Assembly (NCBI GenBank): GCA_002315535.1
Contig: DCHA01000077.1
Span: 204 to 5,515, forward strand
Reading direction: 5' to 3'
DNA length: 5,312 nucleotides
Source of the DNA: Firmicutes bacterium UBA1764
Lineage (GTDB): Bacteria > Bacillota > Clostridia > Peptostreptococcales > Anaerovoracaceae
Position 1 is the stretch's first letter, and the number at the start of each line of letters is the position of its first letter. The notes beneath the pieces were generated by a model, which had not been told where the DNA came from, did not search any database, and was given only the letters and a program-made list of their open reading frames with translations. The position numbers and the translations under genes are program-made. This document shows, one piece after another, positions 1-3,958 of the stretch.

Positions 1-1
1 G

Positions 2-79
2 CTTAAACTTATAAACGAGTTACTTGATAATATCATGGACTTGCTTATAGAACTTAAAGACCTTATTAACACCCCGTAA
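2..79 (+). CDS. 3' end of an unidentified late phage protein (partial)
   Basis: An open frame enters from the left edge and ends at TAA (77-79). The last 25 residues begin LKLINELLDNI and end LIELKDLINTP. They are rich in Leu, Ile, Asp and Glu with a regular hydrophobic spacing, so this is probably an amphipathic helix or short coiled coil at a C-terminus. It lies directly upstream of the lysis cassette, where tail, fibre or baseplate genes of temperate siphoviruses usually end. That placement is the only hint of function. No start or domain is visible, and an untranslated accidental frame cannot be fully excluded. Confidence 0.55.
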   Translation, partial: LKLINELLDNIMDLLIELKDLINTP

Positions 80-155
80 TTACGGTGCTACGCACACATC
101 GCACGTAGTGCCGTAACAGGGTATGACTATGAGAACTATTTACGGTGCTTCGCAC
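80..155 (+). repeat. Hairpin and 16-bp direct repeats between late gene and lysis cassette
   Basis: TTACGGTGCTACGCAC (80-95) recurs at 140-155 with one mismatch (A to T), 60 bp apart. The first copy is also the left arm of a 13-pair RNA stem: 80-92 pairs with 104-116, two of the pairs being tandem G-U, around an 11-nt loop. Each copy can alternatively form a small 4-bp GTGC/GCAC hairpin with a 3-nt loop. A further 9-nt repeat, ACTATGAGA, occurs at 126-134 and 154-162. No U-tract follows the large stem, so it is not a standard intrinsic terminator. It could be an mRNA processing or stability element. Nothing coding is seen in the rest of 80-218. Confidence 0.6.
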
Positions 156-218
156 TATGAGAGCGCAGGGGAAAACTAATCTTAATCCGGAAGCGAGGAA
201 ACTAAAAAGAGAATTAAA

Positions 219-503
219 ATGGAAACAATAGTCACAACAATACTTACTTGCCTTTGTACGCTGATAGGCATTTTCGTATCTGCGAGATCTACCCAAGACA
301 AAGTGACTCACGAGCTAGATAAACAGAACGCACTTCAGAACGCCGAGATCCAGCGCATAAAGGACGACATAAAAGAACTTAAAGAAACCGTTAAAAGTCA
401 TAACCACTACGCACAATTATTCCAAGAGACAGCTTCCGTGCTTCAAGAAAAGCAGACAGTGGCTAATCACAGAATTGACGATTTGGAGCGTAAAGTTGGA
501 TGA
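219..503 (+). CDS. Membrane-anchored coiled-coil protein of the lysis cassette (XhlA-like layout)
   Basis: This is a 94-residue protein. Residues about 4-21 form a hydrophobic membrane segment. The remainder is strongly charged and helical with heptad-like spacing (IQRIKDDIKELKETVKSHN, then a second stretch ending NHRIDDLERKVG), so it is a membrane anchor followed by a cytoplasmic or surface coiled coil. Small proteins combining one membrane helix with a coiled coil sit beside the holin in many Bacillota phages and are often named haemolysin or XhlA-like. Classical XhlA has its membrane helix at the C-terminus, so the name here is only by analogy. The frame is closed by a stop at 183-185, which makes ATG 219 the only sensible start. 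The ribosome site is weak (AAGAGA just upstream). It overlaps the next gene by ATGA. Confidence 0.8.
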   Translation: METIVTTILTCLCTLIGIFVSARSTQDKVTHELDKQNALQNAEIQRIKDDIKELKETVKSHNHYAQLFQETASVLQEKQTVANHRIDDLERKVG

Positions 504-718
504 AAACATTAACTAAGATCCTCATTATCCTGGGGATTTTTATTTTTGCCTTCGTGGCAATGATGGTCGTTCTGTTCTGGAAGTTCCAGGCTATCCCAGA
601 TACGCTCGTTACTTGTGTTCTGGGGGCCGGAACGGCCGAACTTGTAGCGACCGCAGTAATTGAAATCGTAAAGAAGAAATGTGAGGTTAAAAATGGAGAA
701 GATAGAACTGATTATTAA
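500..718 (+). CDS. Small two-helix membrane protein, possible holin-associated protein
   Basis: This is a 72-residue protein. One long hydrophobic segment spans about residues 5-28, and a second, weaker one about 34-56. Between them is the motif FQAIPDTLV, and the C-terminal tail is basic then acidic. The start overlaps the preceding stop (ATGA, 500-503), with GGAG at 486-489 as ribosome site, so translation is likely coupled. Proteins with this outline (membrane helix, a PDTL loop, then a short second helix and KK tail) are common just upstream of LLH holins in Clostridia phages, but I know of no proven role. It could be an accessory holin, an antiholin or an unrelated membrane protein. Its end overlaps the holin gene by 26 bp. 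Confidence 0.8.
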   Translation: MKTLTKILIILGIFIFAFVAMMVVLFWKFQAIPDTLVTCVLGAGTAELVATAVIEIVKKKCEVKNGEDRTDY

Positions 719-977
719 AATCGTTATGGCGCTCTGCACAATCTTCGTAGTGCCATATCTCAACTCCTGGCTTTCCTCGAAGGTTGGGGAAATGAAAGCA
801 AAGCAGATCAGTGACACAGTTCAGACCTTATGCGAATCTGCGCAGCAGCTCTTATGGAATTCAACCGGAGAAGATCGCCTGGAATACGTTATAAGCAATC
901 TAACCAAGCTTGAAATTGATGTCAACGACGAGATCAGAGCACTCATCGAGAGCAAAGTATATGAACTCCATAAGTGA
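693..977 (+). CDS. Phage holin, LLH family
   Basis: This 94-residue protein has one N-terminal membrane helix (about residues 4-24, IELIIKIVMALCTIFVVPYL), followed by a helical soluble part. The pattern KAKQISDTVQTLCESAQQLLWNSTGEDRLEYV and the end IDVNDEIRALIESKVYELHK fit the LLH holin family, whose members are about 100 residues long with a single N-terminal membrane segment and a C-terminal amphipathic region ending in a VxEL-type helix. Holins oligomerise in the inner membrane and open it at a set time so that the endolysin reaches the cell wall. I chose ATG 693 over the in-frame GTG at 681 because GAGG (683-686) is 6 nt upstream of the ATG. It overlaps the genes on both sides. Family assignment is from the sequence pattern only. 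Confidence 0.8.
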   Translation: MEKIELIIKIVMALCTIFVVPYLNSWLSSKVGEMKAKQISDTVQTLCESAQQLLWNSTGEDRLEYVISNLTKLEIDVNDEIRALIESKVYELHK

Positions 978-1044
978 ATGGATTAAGTGCGGCTTGTTTT
1001 TAGTCGCACTAATTGCCATATGGATACGAATTGACAGGTGGTAG
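961..1044 (+). CDS. 27-residue single-pass membrane peptide between holin and endolysin
   Basis: A short frame begins at ATG 961, inside the last 17 bp of the holin gene, and ends at TAG 1042-1044, two bases before the endolysin ATG. The product starts MNSISEWIKCG, continues with a hydrophobic stretch LFLVALIAIWI, and ends in a basic tail RIDRW. That is a complete mini membrane protein with N-terminal polar, membrane and positively charged C-terminal parts. GAGAG at 948-952 is a plausible weak ribosome site 8 nt upstream. The tight fit between two genes and the membrane character favour a real gene, perhaps an antiholin or lysis accessory peptide. The length is short enough that chance remains possible. 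Confidence 0.5.
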   Translation: MNSISEWIKCGLFLVALIAIWIRIDRW

Positions 1045-1046
1045 CA

Positions 1047-1760
1047 ATGAATAATACAGAATTTGTTGACAAACTCAAATATATTGCCAAACTTGACACC
1101 ATATATGTAAACGGATGCTTCGGCGCTCCGATGACCGAGGCTAATAAGAAGCGCTACATGAACAATACCGCATATAATCGGCAACCTGATCGCTCATATA
1201 GAATTGCATCATCAATGTCGACAACATACGGATTCGATTGTTGCGGGCTTATTAAATCGGTGCTTTGGGGCTTTAAGGCTGACGGCACTATGTACGGAGG
1301 CGCGATATATTGTTCCAACGGCGTTCCGGATCTCGGAGAGGATGCAATCATCCAGCGCTGCAAAACATCAACCAATTTCAATTTGCTCGACATTCCGGGC
1401 GCTGTTGTCTATATCCCCGGACACATAGGCGTATACATCGGCAACGGACTCGTTGTTGAGTCATCCCCTAAATGGTTCGATGGCGTTCAGATAACCGCGT
1501 GCCTGAACAAAGGCTCTATTTCCGGATACAACGGCCGTAAATGGTCAAAATGGGGGTTGCTCCCATACATTACATATGAGGATACCGAAATGGTTAAAAA
1601 AATCAACGTTCTTTGCAATGGTAAAAAAATAGAAGTCGATGCCATTGAAAAGGAAGGCACTAACTACATTCGACTTCGTGATTTTGACGATAAGCTCGGC
1701 ATCGTAAAGGTTTCTTACGATTCCGCATTGAAACTTCCGGTTATTAAATCGGAAGCATAG
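1047..1760 (+). CDS. Endolysin, NlpC/P60 cysteine peptidase with C-terminal copper-amine-oxidase-like domain
   Basis: This is a 237-residue peptidoglycan hydrolase. NlpC/P60 enzymes cut stem-peptide bonds such as D-Glu/meso-diaminopimelate. Residues about 1-178 form the catalytic domain. The nucleophile is Cys65 in FDCCGLI (family pattern FDCSGL), the histidine is His126 in PGHIGVYIGNG, and Glu138 in VVESSP sits where the third polar residue is expected. The domain closes with KWSKWGLLPYI, typical of phage members. Residues about 183-233 (KINVLCNGKK to SALKLPVI, with NYIRLRDF) resemble the N-terminal domain repeat of copper amine oxidases, found as an extra domain on cell-wall enzymes. There is no signal peptide, so export depends on the holin. 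ATG 1047 is chosen over GTG 1038 because AGGTGG (1036-1041) is 5 nt upstream of the ATG. It is the last gene before a terminator. Confidence 0.9.
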   Translation: MNNTEFVDKLKYIAKLDTIYVNGCFGAPMTEANKKRYMNNTAYNRQPDRSYRIASSMSTTYGFDCCGLIKSVLWGFKADGTMYGGAIYCSNGVPDLGEDAIIQRCKTSTNFNLLDIPGAVVYIPGHIGVYIGNGLVVESSPKWFDGVQITACLNKGSISGYNGRKWSKWGLLPYITYEDTEMVKKINVLCNGKKIEVDAIEKEGTNYIRLRDFDDKLGIVKVSYDSALKLPVIKSEA

Positions 1761-1777
1761 CTTTATCCTCCTATTAT

Positions 1778-1820
1778 GCAATTTTCCCTCCCTTTTTCGG
1801 GAGGGATTTTTGCATTTTTT
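1778..1820 (+). terminator. Intrinsic terminator of the lysis operon
   Basis: CCCTCCC (1786-1792) pairs with GGGAGGG (1799-1805) around a 6-nt loop and is followed by TTTTT (1807-1811) and a second T-run (1815-1820). Weaker outer pairing of TGCA (1778-1781) with TGCA (1811-1814) can extend the stem. On the opposite strand no U-tract follows the stem, so it should stop only + strand transcripts. It lies 25 bp after the endolysin stop and marks the end of late transcription. Confidence 0.9.
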
Positions 1821-1887
1821 GACGTTTTTCCACAGGCTATTTTTCTGCCATGTGTTGCATTTTTCTACTATTATTATGGCTATTCGT

Positions 1888-3033
1888 TCAAATATCAACA
1901 TTCTTGCGTTCACTACGAATCAGTAGGTTGCGCGTTCGAATCGCGCGTGGCGCACCACGTAAGCCTTGAAACTTAAACAGTTTCGGGGCTTTTTTCGTAG
2001 CCGAGCAATTCTGTGGAAAAGTGCCATTTTGAGGCGTTTTTTTGACGGAATTTGACGGTTTTAAGAGGGAAGAATATTGATTTATCAACGAATGCGCTCG
2101 GTTGAGTGTGACGGCGGAGTTATGGGTATAGATTTTGGAGGTAATCTCGACCGATGAATGCCCCATTAAGCGCCGAGCGATGTCTATTTCAATGCCAGCT
2201 TCCTGAAGCCGTGTGCAATAGTCATGGCGTAGACAGTAAAGCGTTAAGTCTGAATCGGGATAGCCCATGTCGCGCTTAATTGCGAGCCAATATTGACGGA
2301 CTCGGGTTCGGTCTAACGGATTGCCGGAGCTTGTATGGAATAACAGCTCATCATCCGGGATAGTTGGCAGCTTTAGCAGAGTAGGAATCGGCACATCCCT
2401 TGTAGATGCCTTTGTCTTGGAGCCGCGAACATGGAGGATGCCGTCTTTATAGTCGGAGCCTCTGATGCGCTTAACTTCTGATGGCCGTAGTCCGCAATAG
2501 TAGATTATGCGGCAGAACAACCCCGAATTTCGTCCGTTCTGCGAGGCTTTTAGGAAGGCTTTGCGTTCTTCATCAGTTAGCGGCCTTCGCTCGTTGGAAT
2601 AGCCTTTTGGAAGGTTCAGCCCCTTAACAGGCACTTTGGTTATGAGGTCATTATCGTAGGCTTTGGTAAAGAGCTGACGGAGTAGGAAATACGTCTTCTT
2701 GATATAAGAGTCCGAAAGGCCTGATATATCGTTAAGTATCTGTTGGCACATTATCGGCTTAACAGAAGATAGGTTATACGCCCCTATTTTGGGCTGTATT
2801 GCGTTTTTATAGAGGCCTTCGTATGTTTTATAGGTGTATTCTAATATGTCCGATTTATAGGTCTTCATAAACGTTTCAAACCATTGGTCAACTGTTAGAG
2901 GCGATGGATCAGACATCCGGAGTTCAACTTCAAGCTCAACTCTTTTCGCAACCATTTTGTCGAATATCTCGCTGTCGGTTTCGCCCCGGATATAGTACCG
3001 CGTGCCGTTAAATGTGAATGTTTTAGTTTTCAA
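1888..3033 (-). CDS. int: Tyrosine-family phage integrase
   Basis: This 381-residue site-specific recombinase inserts and excises the phage at tRNA-Arg. Residues 1-45 look like an N-terminal arm-binding domain (TFTFNGTRYYIRGETDSE), about 46-135 form the SAM-like core-binding domain, and about 150-320 the catalytic domain. Catalytic residues are Arg183 in CGLRPSE, a lysine at 206 or 208 in GSKTK, Arg269 in YCLRHDYC, His292 in MGHSS and the nucleophile Tyr302 in KIYTH. The first position of the usual HxLR box is Tyr266, a variant I recall from Clostridia integrases. The start is TTG (3033-3031), with AAAGGAGG six nt upstream inside the end of the repressor gene, and only one base separates the two genes. 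The last residues, about 359-374 (RGAPRAIRTRNLLIRS), are antisense tRNA in the attP core, so the native C-terminal tail is probably non-essential and changes on integration. Confidence 0.93.
   Translation of the reverse strand: MKTKTFTFNGTRYYIRGETDSEIFDKMVAKRVELEVELRMSDPSPLTVDQWFETFMKTYKSDILEYTYKTYEGLYKNAIQPKIGAYNLSSVKPIMCQQILNDISGLSDSYIKKTYFLLRQLFTKAYDNDLITKVPVKGLNLPKGYSNERRPLTDEERKAFLKASQNGRNSGLFCRIIYYCGLRPSEVKRIRGSDYKDGILHVRGSKTKASTRDVPIPTLLKLPTIPDDELLFHTSSGNPLDRTRVRQYWLAIKRDMGYPDSDLTLYCLRHDYCTRLQEAGIEIDIARRLMGHSSVEITSKIYTHNSAVTLNRAHSLINQYSSLLKPSNSVKKTPQNGTFPQNCSATKKAPKLFKFQGLRGAPRAIRTRNLLIRSERKNVDI
1913..1957 (+). other. attP core: 3' half of tRNA-Arg(ACG)
   Basis: These 45 bp match tRNA positions 32-76 exactly in layout. 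They contain the anticodon loop CTACGAA (anticodon ACG, T33 before it), 3' anticodon strand TCAGT (1920-1924), variable loop AGGTT, T-stem GCGCG (1930-1934) with CGCGC (1942-1946) around TTCGAAT, acceptor strand GTGGCGC (1947-1953), discriminator A and encoded CCA (1955-1957). The matching 5' half, which should begin GCGCCAC, is absent upstream, and the bases before 1913 do not complete the anticodon stem. Phages that use tRNA genes carry such a 3' half so the tRNA is rebuilt on integration, and crossover usually falls in the anticodon loop. The core lies between endolysin and integrase, which is the attP arrangement. Confidence 0.9.
1961..1995 (+). terminator. Intrinsic terminator directly after the tRNA-Arg 3' half
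   Basis: AGCCTTGAAACT (1962-1973) pairs with AGTTTCGGGGCT (1979-1990) around the loop TAAAC, and TTTTT follows (1991-1995). Two of the 12 pairs are G-U in the + strand RNA. On the - strand the same positions become A-C mismatches and no U-run follows, so the signal acts in the tRNA direction and should disturb integrase transcription less. It starts 4 bp after the CCA end, so it would terminate the host tRNA after integration. Confidence 0.85.
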
Positions 3034-3034
3034 A

Positions 3035-3427
3035 TTATCCCTCCTTTGTGTTATGAAGTTGCACTAATCCTTCAGCAAAATGAATTACAAGTGTTTGCTC
3101 TTTATCTGTTAATTGTGCAAAGGCTTTTATCAAGGCGTTTGCATTTTCGACATTATCCTGGAGCGCTACGATGGATGGAACCATATCTTCGTTAATAATT
3201 GCAATCTTTACTGATTCCCTCCCGGTAAGATAATCAATTTCAACATTAAAGTAATCAGCAATTTGTTCGAGCGTTTCATAACTTGGCTTGCGTTTACCTG
3301 TTTCATACATTCCAATTATTCCGGCTGACATATTCAAATCTTCGGCAAGTTTAGCTTGCGAAATATGCTTACTTTCCCTTAATTTCTTGAATACATCCTT
3401 GAACTCTTTTTTTTCTTCGTTTTCCAT
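3035..3427 (-). CDS. CI-like lysogeny repressor, XRE helix-turn-helix family
   Basis: This is a 130-residue DNA-binding protein. Residues about 9-68 are an HTH_3 domain, with helix-turn-helix around ISQAKLAEDLNMSAGIIGMYETGKRKP and the typical ending IADYFNVEIDYLTG. Residues about 95-124 (ALIKAFAQLTDKEQTLVIHFAEGL) form a short helical tail that may serve dimerisation. It has no S24 peptidase domain and no Ala-Gly or Ser/Lys autocleavage module, unlike lambda CI, so induction must work some other way, perhaps through an antirepressor or outside protease. It is divergent from the Cro-like gene and is followed by the integrase in one operon. AAAGG lies upstream of ATG (3427-3425). By position it should hold the early promoter shut at the operators in 3461-3549. 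Confidence 0.9.
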   Translation of the reverse strand: MENEEKKEFKDVFKKLRESKHISQAKLAEDLNMSAGIIGMYETGKRKPSYETLEQIADYFNVEIDYLTGRESVKIAIINEDMVPSIVALQDNVENANALIKAFAQLTDKEQTLVIHFAEGLVQLHNTKEG

Positions 3428-3457
3428 TTCAAATTCCTTTCCATATAATGCGCCTAC

Positions 3458-3486
3458 ATTCTAAACAATGAGTGAACGAAAATCAA
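3458..3486 (-). promoter_or_regulatory. Promoter of the repressor-integrase operon
   Basis: Reading the - strand, TTGATT (3486-3481) and TAGAAT (3463-3458) are separated by exactly 17 bp, a good sigma-A type promoter. The expected start is about 24 nt before the repressor ATG. The spacer holds an operator half-site (TGAGTGA on the + strand, 3469-3475), and a full operator-like palindrome lies just upstream of the -35, so both repression and activation by the repressor are possible. Predicted by eye only. Confidence 0.7.
3461..3477. promoter_or_regulatory. Weak operator candidate in the repressor promoter
   Basis: Read on the - strand this segment is GTTCACTCATTGTTTAG. It agrees with the operator pattern ACTCACTAATAGTGAGT in 9 of 17 positions, concentrated in the middle (TCACTCATTGT against TCACTAATAGT). 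It overlaps the spacer and part of the -10 of the repressor promoter, where Cro or excess repressor would block it. It is clearly poorer than the other three copies and may be a single half-site. Confidence 0.35.
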
Positions 3487-3492
3487 TAAAAA

Positions 3493-3509
3493 ACTCACAA
3501 ATTGTGAAA
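3493..3509. promoter_or_regulatory. Operator candidate between the divergent promoters
   Basis: ACTCACAAATTGTGAAA matches the 17-bp palindrome found at the cro stop codon in 13 of 17 positions and contains its own perfect 13-bp palindrome (TCACAA-A-TTGTGA, 3495-3507). It sits about 19 bp upstream of the early promoter -35 and 6 bp upstream of the repressor promoter -35. This position suits a site from which the repressor could influence its own promoter. Confidence 0.65.
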
Positions 3510-3527
3510 ATATTTTTTAACAAACTG

Positions 3528-3556
3528 TTGACACTAACTCAAAGTGAGTGTATATT
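3528..3556 (+). promoter_or_regulatory. Early (cro) promoter
   Basis: A consensus -35 TTGACA (3528-3533), a 17-bp spacer and -10 TATATT (3551-3556) form a near-ideal sigma-A promoter, facing the Cro-like gene and divergent from the repressor promoter. The spacer is almost entirely filled by an operator-like palindrome (3533-3549), so bound repressor would directly exclude RNA polymerase. The transcript would start near 3563, leaving a leader of about 48 nt. Confidence 0.9.
3533..3549. promoter_or_regulatory. Operator candidate inside the early promoter spacer
   Basis: ACTAACTCAAAGTGAGT agrees with the cro-stop palindrome in 14 of 17 positions and has a conserved AGTGAGT right half. It also contains ACTCA-AAG-TGAGT (3537-3549). 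It fills the spacer of the strong early promoter, the classic place for repression of lytic genes. Confidence 0.7.
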
Positions 3557-3610
3557 GTATAGTGTCAGAACAATATAACTACATATAGGTAACTCGAAAG
3601 GAGGTTTCCA

Positions 3611-3802
3611 ATGAGCAAATTACGCGAACTTCGAGGGGATAAAAGCCTTGAATCTGTTGCTGAAGCTGTCGGGGTAAGTCCACAGGCATTAAGCTACTAT
3701 GAAAGAGGTTTAAGAGTTCCGAGAGATTCAGTAAAAATTAAGTTGGCACAATACTACAAAAGAAGTGTTGGGTTTATTTTTTTTAGCAATGACACTCACT
3801 AA
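3611..3802 (+). CDS. Cro-like XRE-family transcriptional regulator
   Basis: This 63-residue protein is almost entirely one helix-turn-helix domain (residues about 3-58). The HTH is around SLESVAEAVGVSPQALSYYERGLRVP, and the end SVGFIFF corresponds to the usual VDYLF-type closing helix. It is the first gene of the early operon, divergent from the repressor, so it is the expected Cro counterpart: it binds the shared operators and shuts off the repressor promoter to favour lytic growth. An excellent ribosome site AAAGGAGG (3597-3604) lies 6 nt before ATG. The TAA stop (3800-3802) is inside a perfect 17-bp palindrome that resembles the operators. A role as a transcription activator of the repressor cannot be excluded without data. 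Confidence 0.88.
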   Translation: MSKLRELRGDKSLESVAEAVGVSPQALSYYERGLRVPRDSVKIKLAQYYKRSVGFIFFSNDTH

Positions 3803-3810
3803 TAGTGAGT
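3794..3810. promoter_or_regulatory. Perfect 17-bp palindrome over the cro stop codon, likely distal operator
   Basis: ACTCACTA-A-TAGTGAGT is perfectly symmetric about 3802 and includes the TAA stop of the Cro-like gene. It is the best representative of the sequence family that also occupies 3493-3509 and 3533-3549, so it is more likely a protein-binding site than a chance hairpin. In RNA it would fold into a 7-8 bp stem abutting AGGAG (3811-3815), the ribosome site of the next gene, so an effect on translation is an alternative. No U-tract follows, so it is not a terminator. Confidence 0.65.
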
Positions 3811-3822
3811 AGGAGAGAGAAA

Positions 3823-3951
3823 ATGAAAAAGAAGTACAGATTAAACAAGCAAAAGTTCAAAGCATTCTGCGGAAAAGTCGCAATGGTTTTATGCGGTGGG
3901 GCATTCGGATGTGCGTTTCTGATGGCAATCCTGTTAAGCCCGGAATGGTAG
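3823..3951 (+). CDS. 42-residue single-pass membrane protein of the early operon
   Basis: The frame starts MKKKYRLNKQKFKAFCGKVA and ends LLSPEW at TAG 3949-3951. The N-terminus is strongly basic (about 8 Lys/Arg in 18 residues). It is followed by one hydrophobic helix at about residues 19-38 that holds glycines and two cysteines (Cys24, Cys30), and then a very short tail. Basic residues should keep the N-terminus in the cytoplasm. A good ribosome site AGGAGAG (3811-3817) precedes it at suitable spacing. I do not recognise a family. A small membrane protein made early beside cro could act in superinfection exclusion or membrane signalling, but this is speculation from position. Confidence 0.75.
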   Translation: MKKKYRLNKQKFKAFCGKVAMVLCGGAFGCAFLMAILLSPEW

Positions 3952-3958
3952 GTACGAT

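Larger units (their letters stand above)
1818..2057. other. attP arms with candidate integrase arm-type sites
   Basis: TTTGACG occurs at 1818-1824 on the left of the core and twice on the right, 2041-2047 and 2051-2057. The right pair is spaced exactly 10 bp, one helical turn. In addition, TTTTCCACAG (1826-1835) and CTGTGGAAAA (2011-2020) form a perfect 10-bp inverted repeat whose midpoint is 1923, inside the tRNA core. Tyrosine integrases with an N-terminal arm-binding domain bind short repeats on both sides of the core. These are reasonable candidates, but their role is inferred and T-rich repeats can arise by chance. The right-hand sites are also integrase coding sequence. Confidence 0.5.

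Noticed and set aside
80..160. Diversity-generating retroelement template or CRISPR repeats
   Set aside because: There are only two copies of a short unit, with no reverse transcriptase, no adenine-biased variation and no regular spacers.
66..311. Open frame on the - strand over the repeat region and the first lysis gene
   Set aside because: It is antisense to a well-supported membrane/coiled-coil gene, has no ribosome site worth noting and a low-quality, unfamiliar composition.
1786..1805. Bidirectional terminator also serving the integrase transcript
   Set aside because: The stem is symmetric, but on the - strand it is followed by A-rich rather than U-rich sequence, so only + strand termination is supported.
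1913..1957. A functional complete tRNA gene
   Set aside because: Only positions 32-76 are present. The upstream sequence does not supply the acceptor 5' strand GCGCCAC, a D-arm or a matching anticodon stem.
3794..3810. Intrinsic terminator or attenuator after cro
   Set aside because: No U-tract follows and a ribosome site for the next gene comes immediately after. The similarity to promoter operators fits a protein-binding site better.
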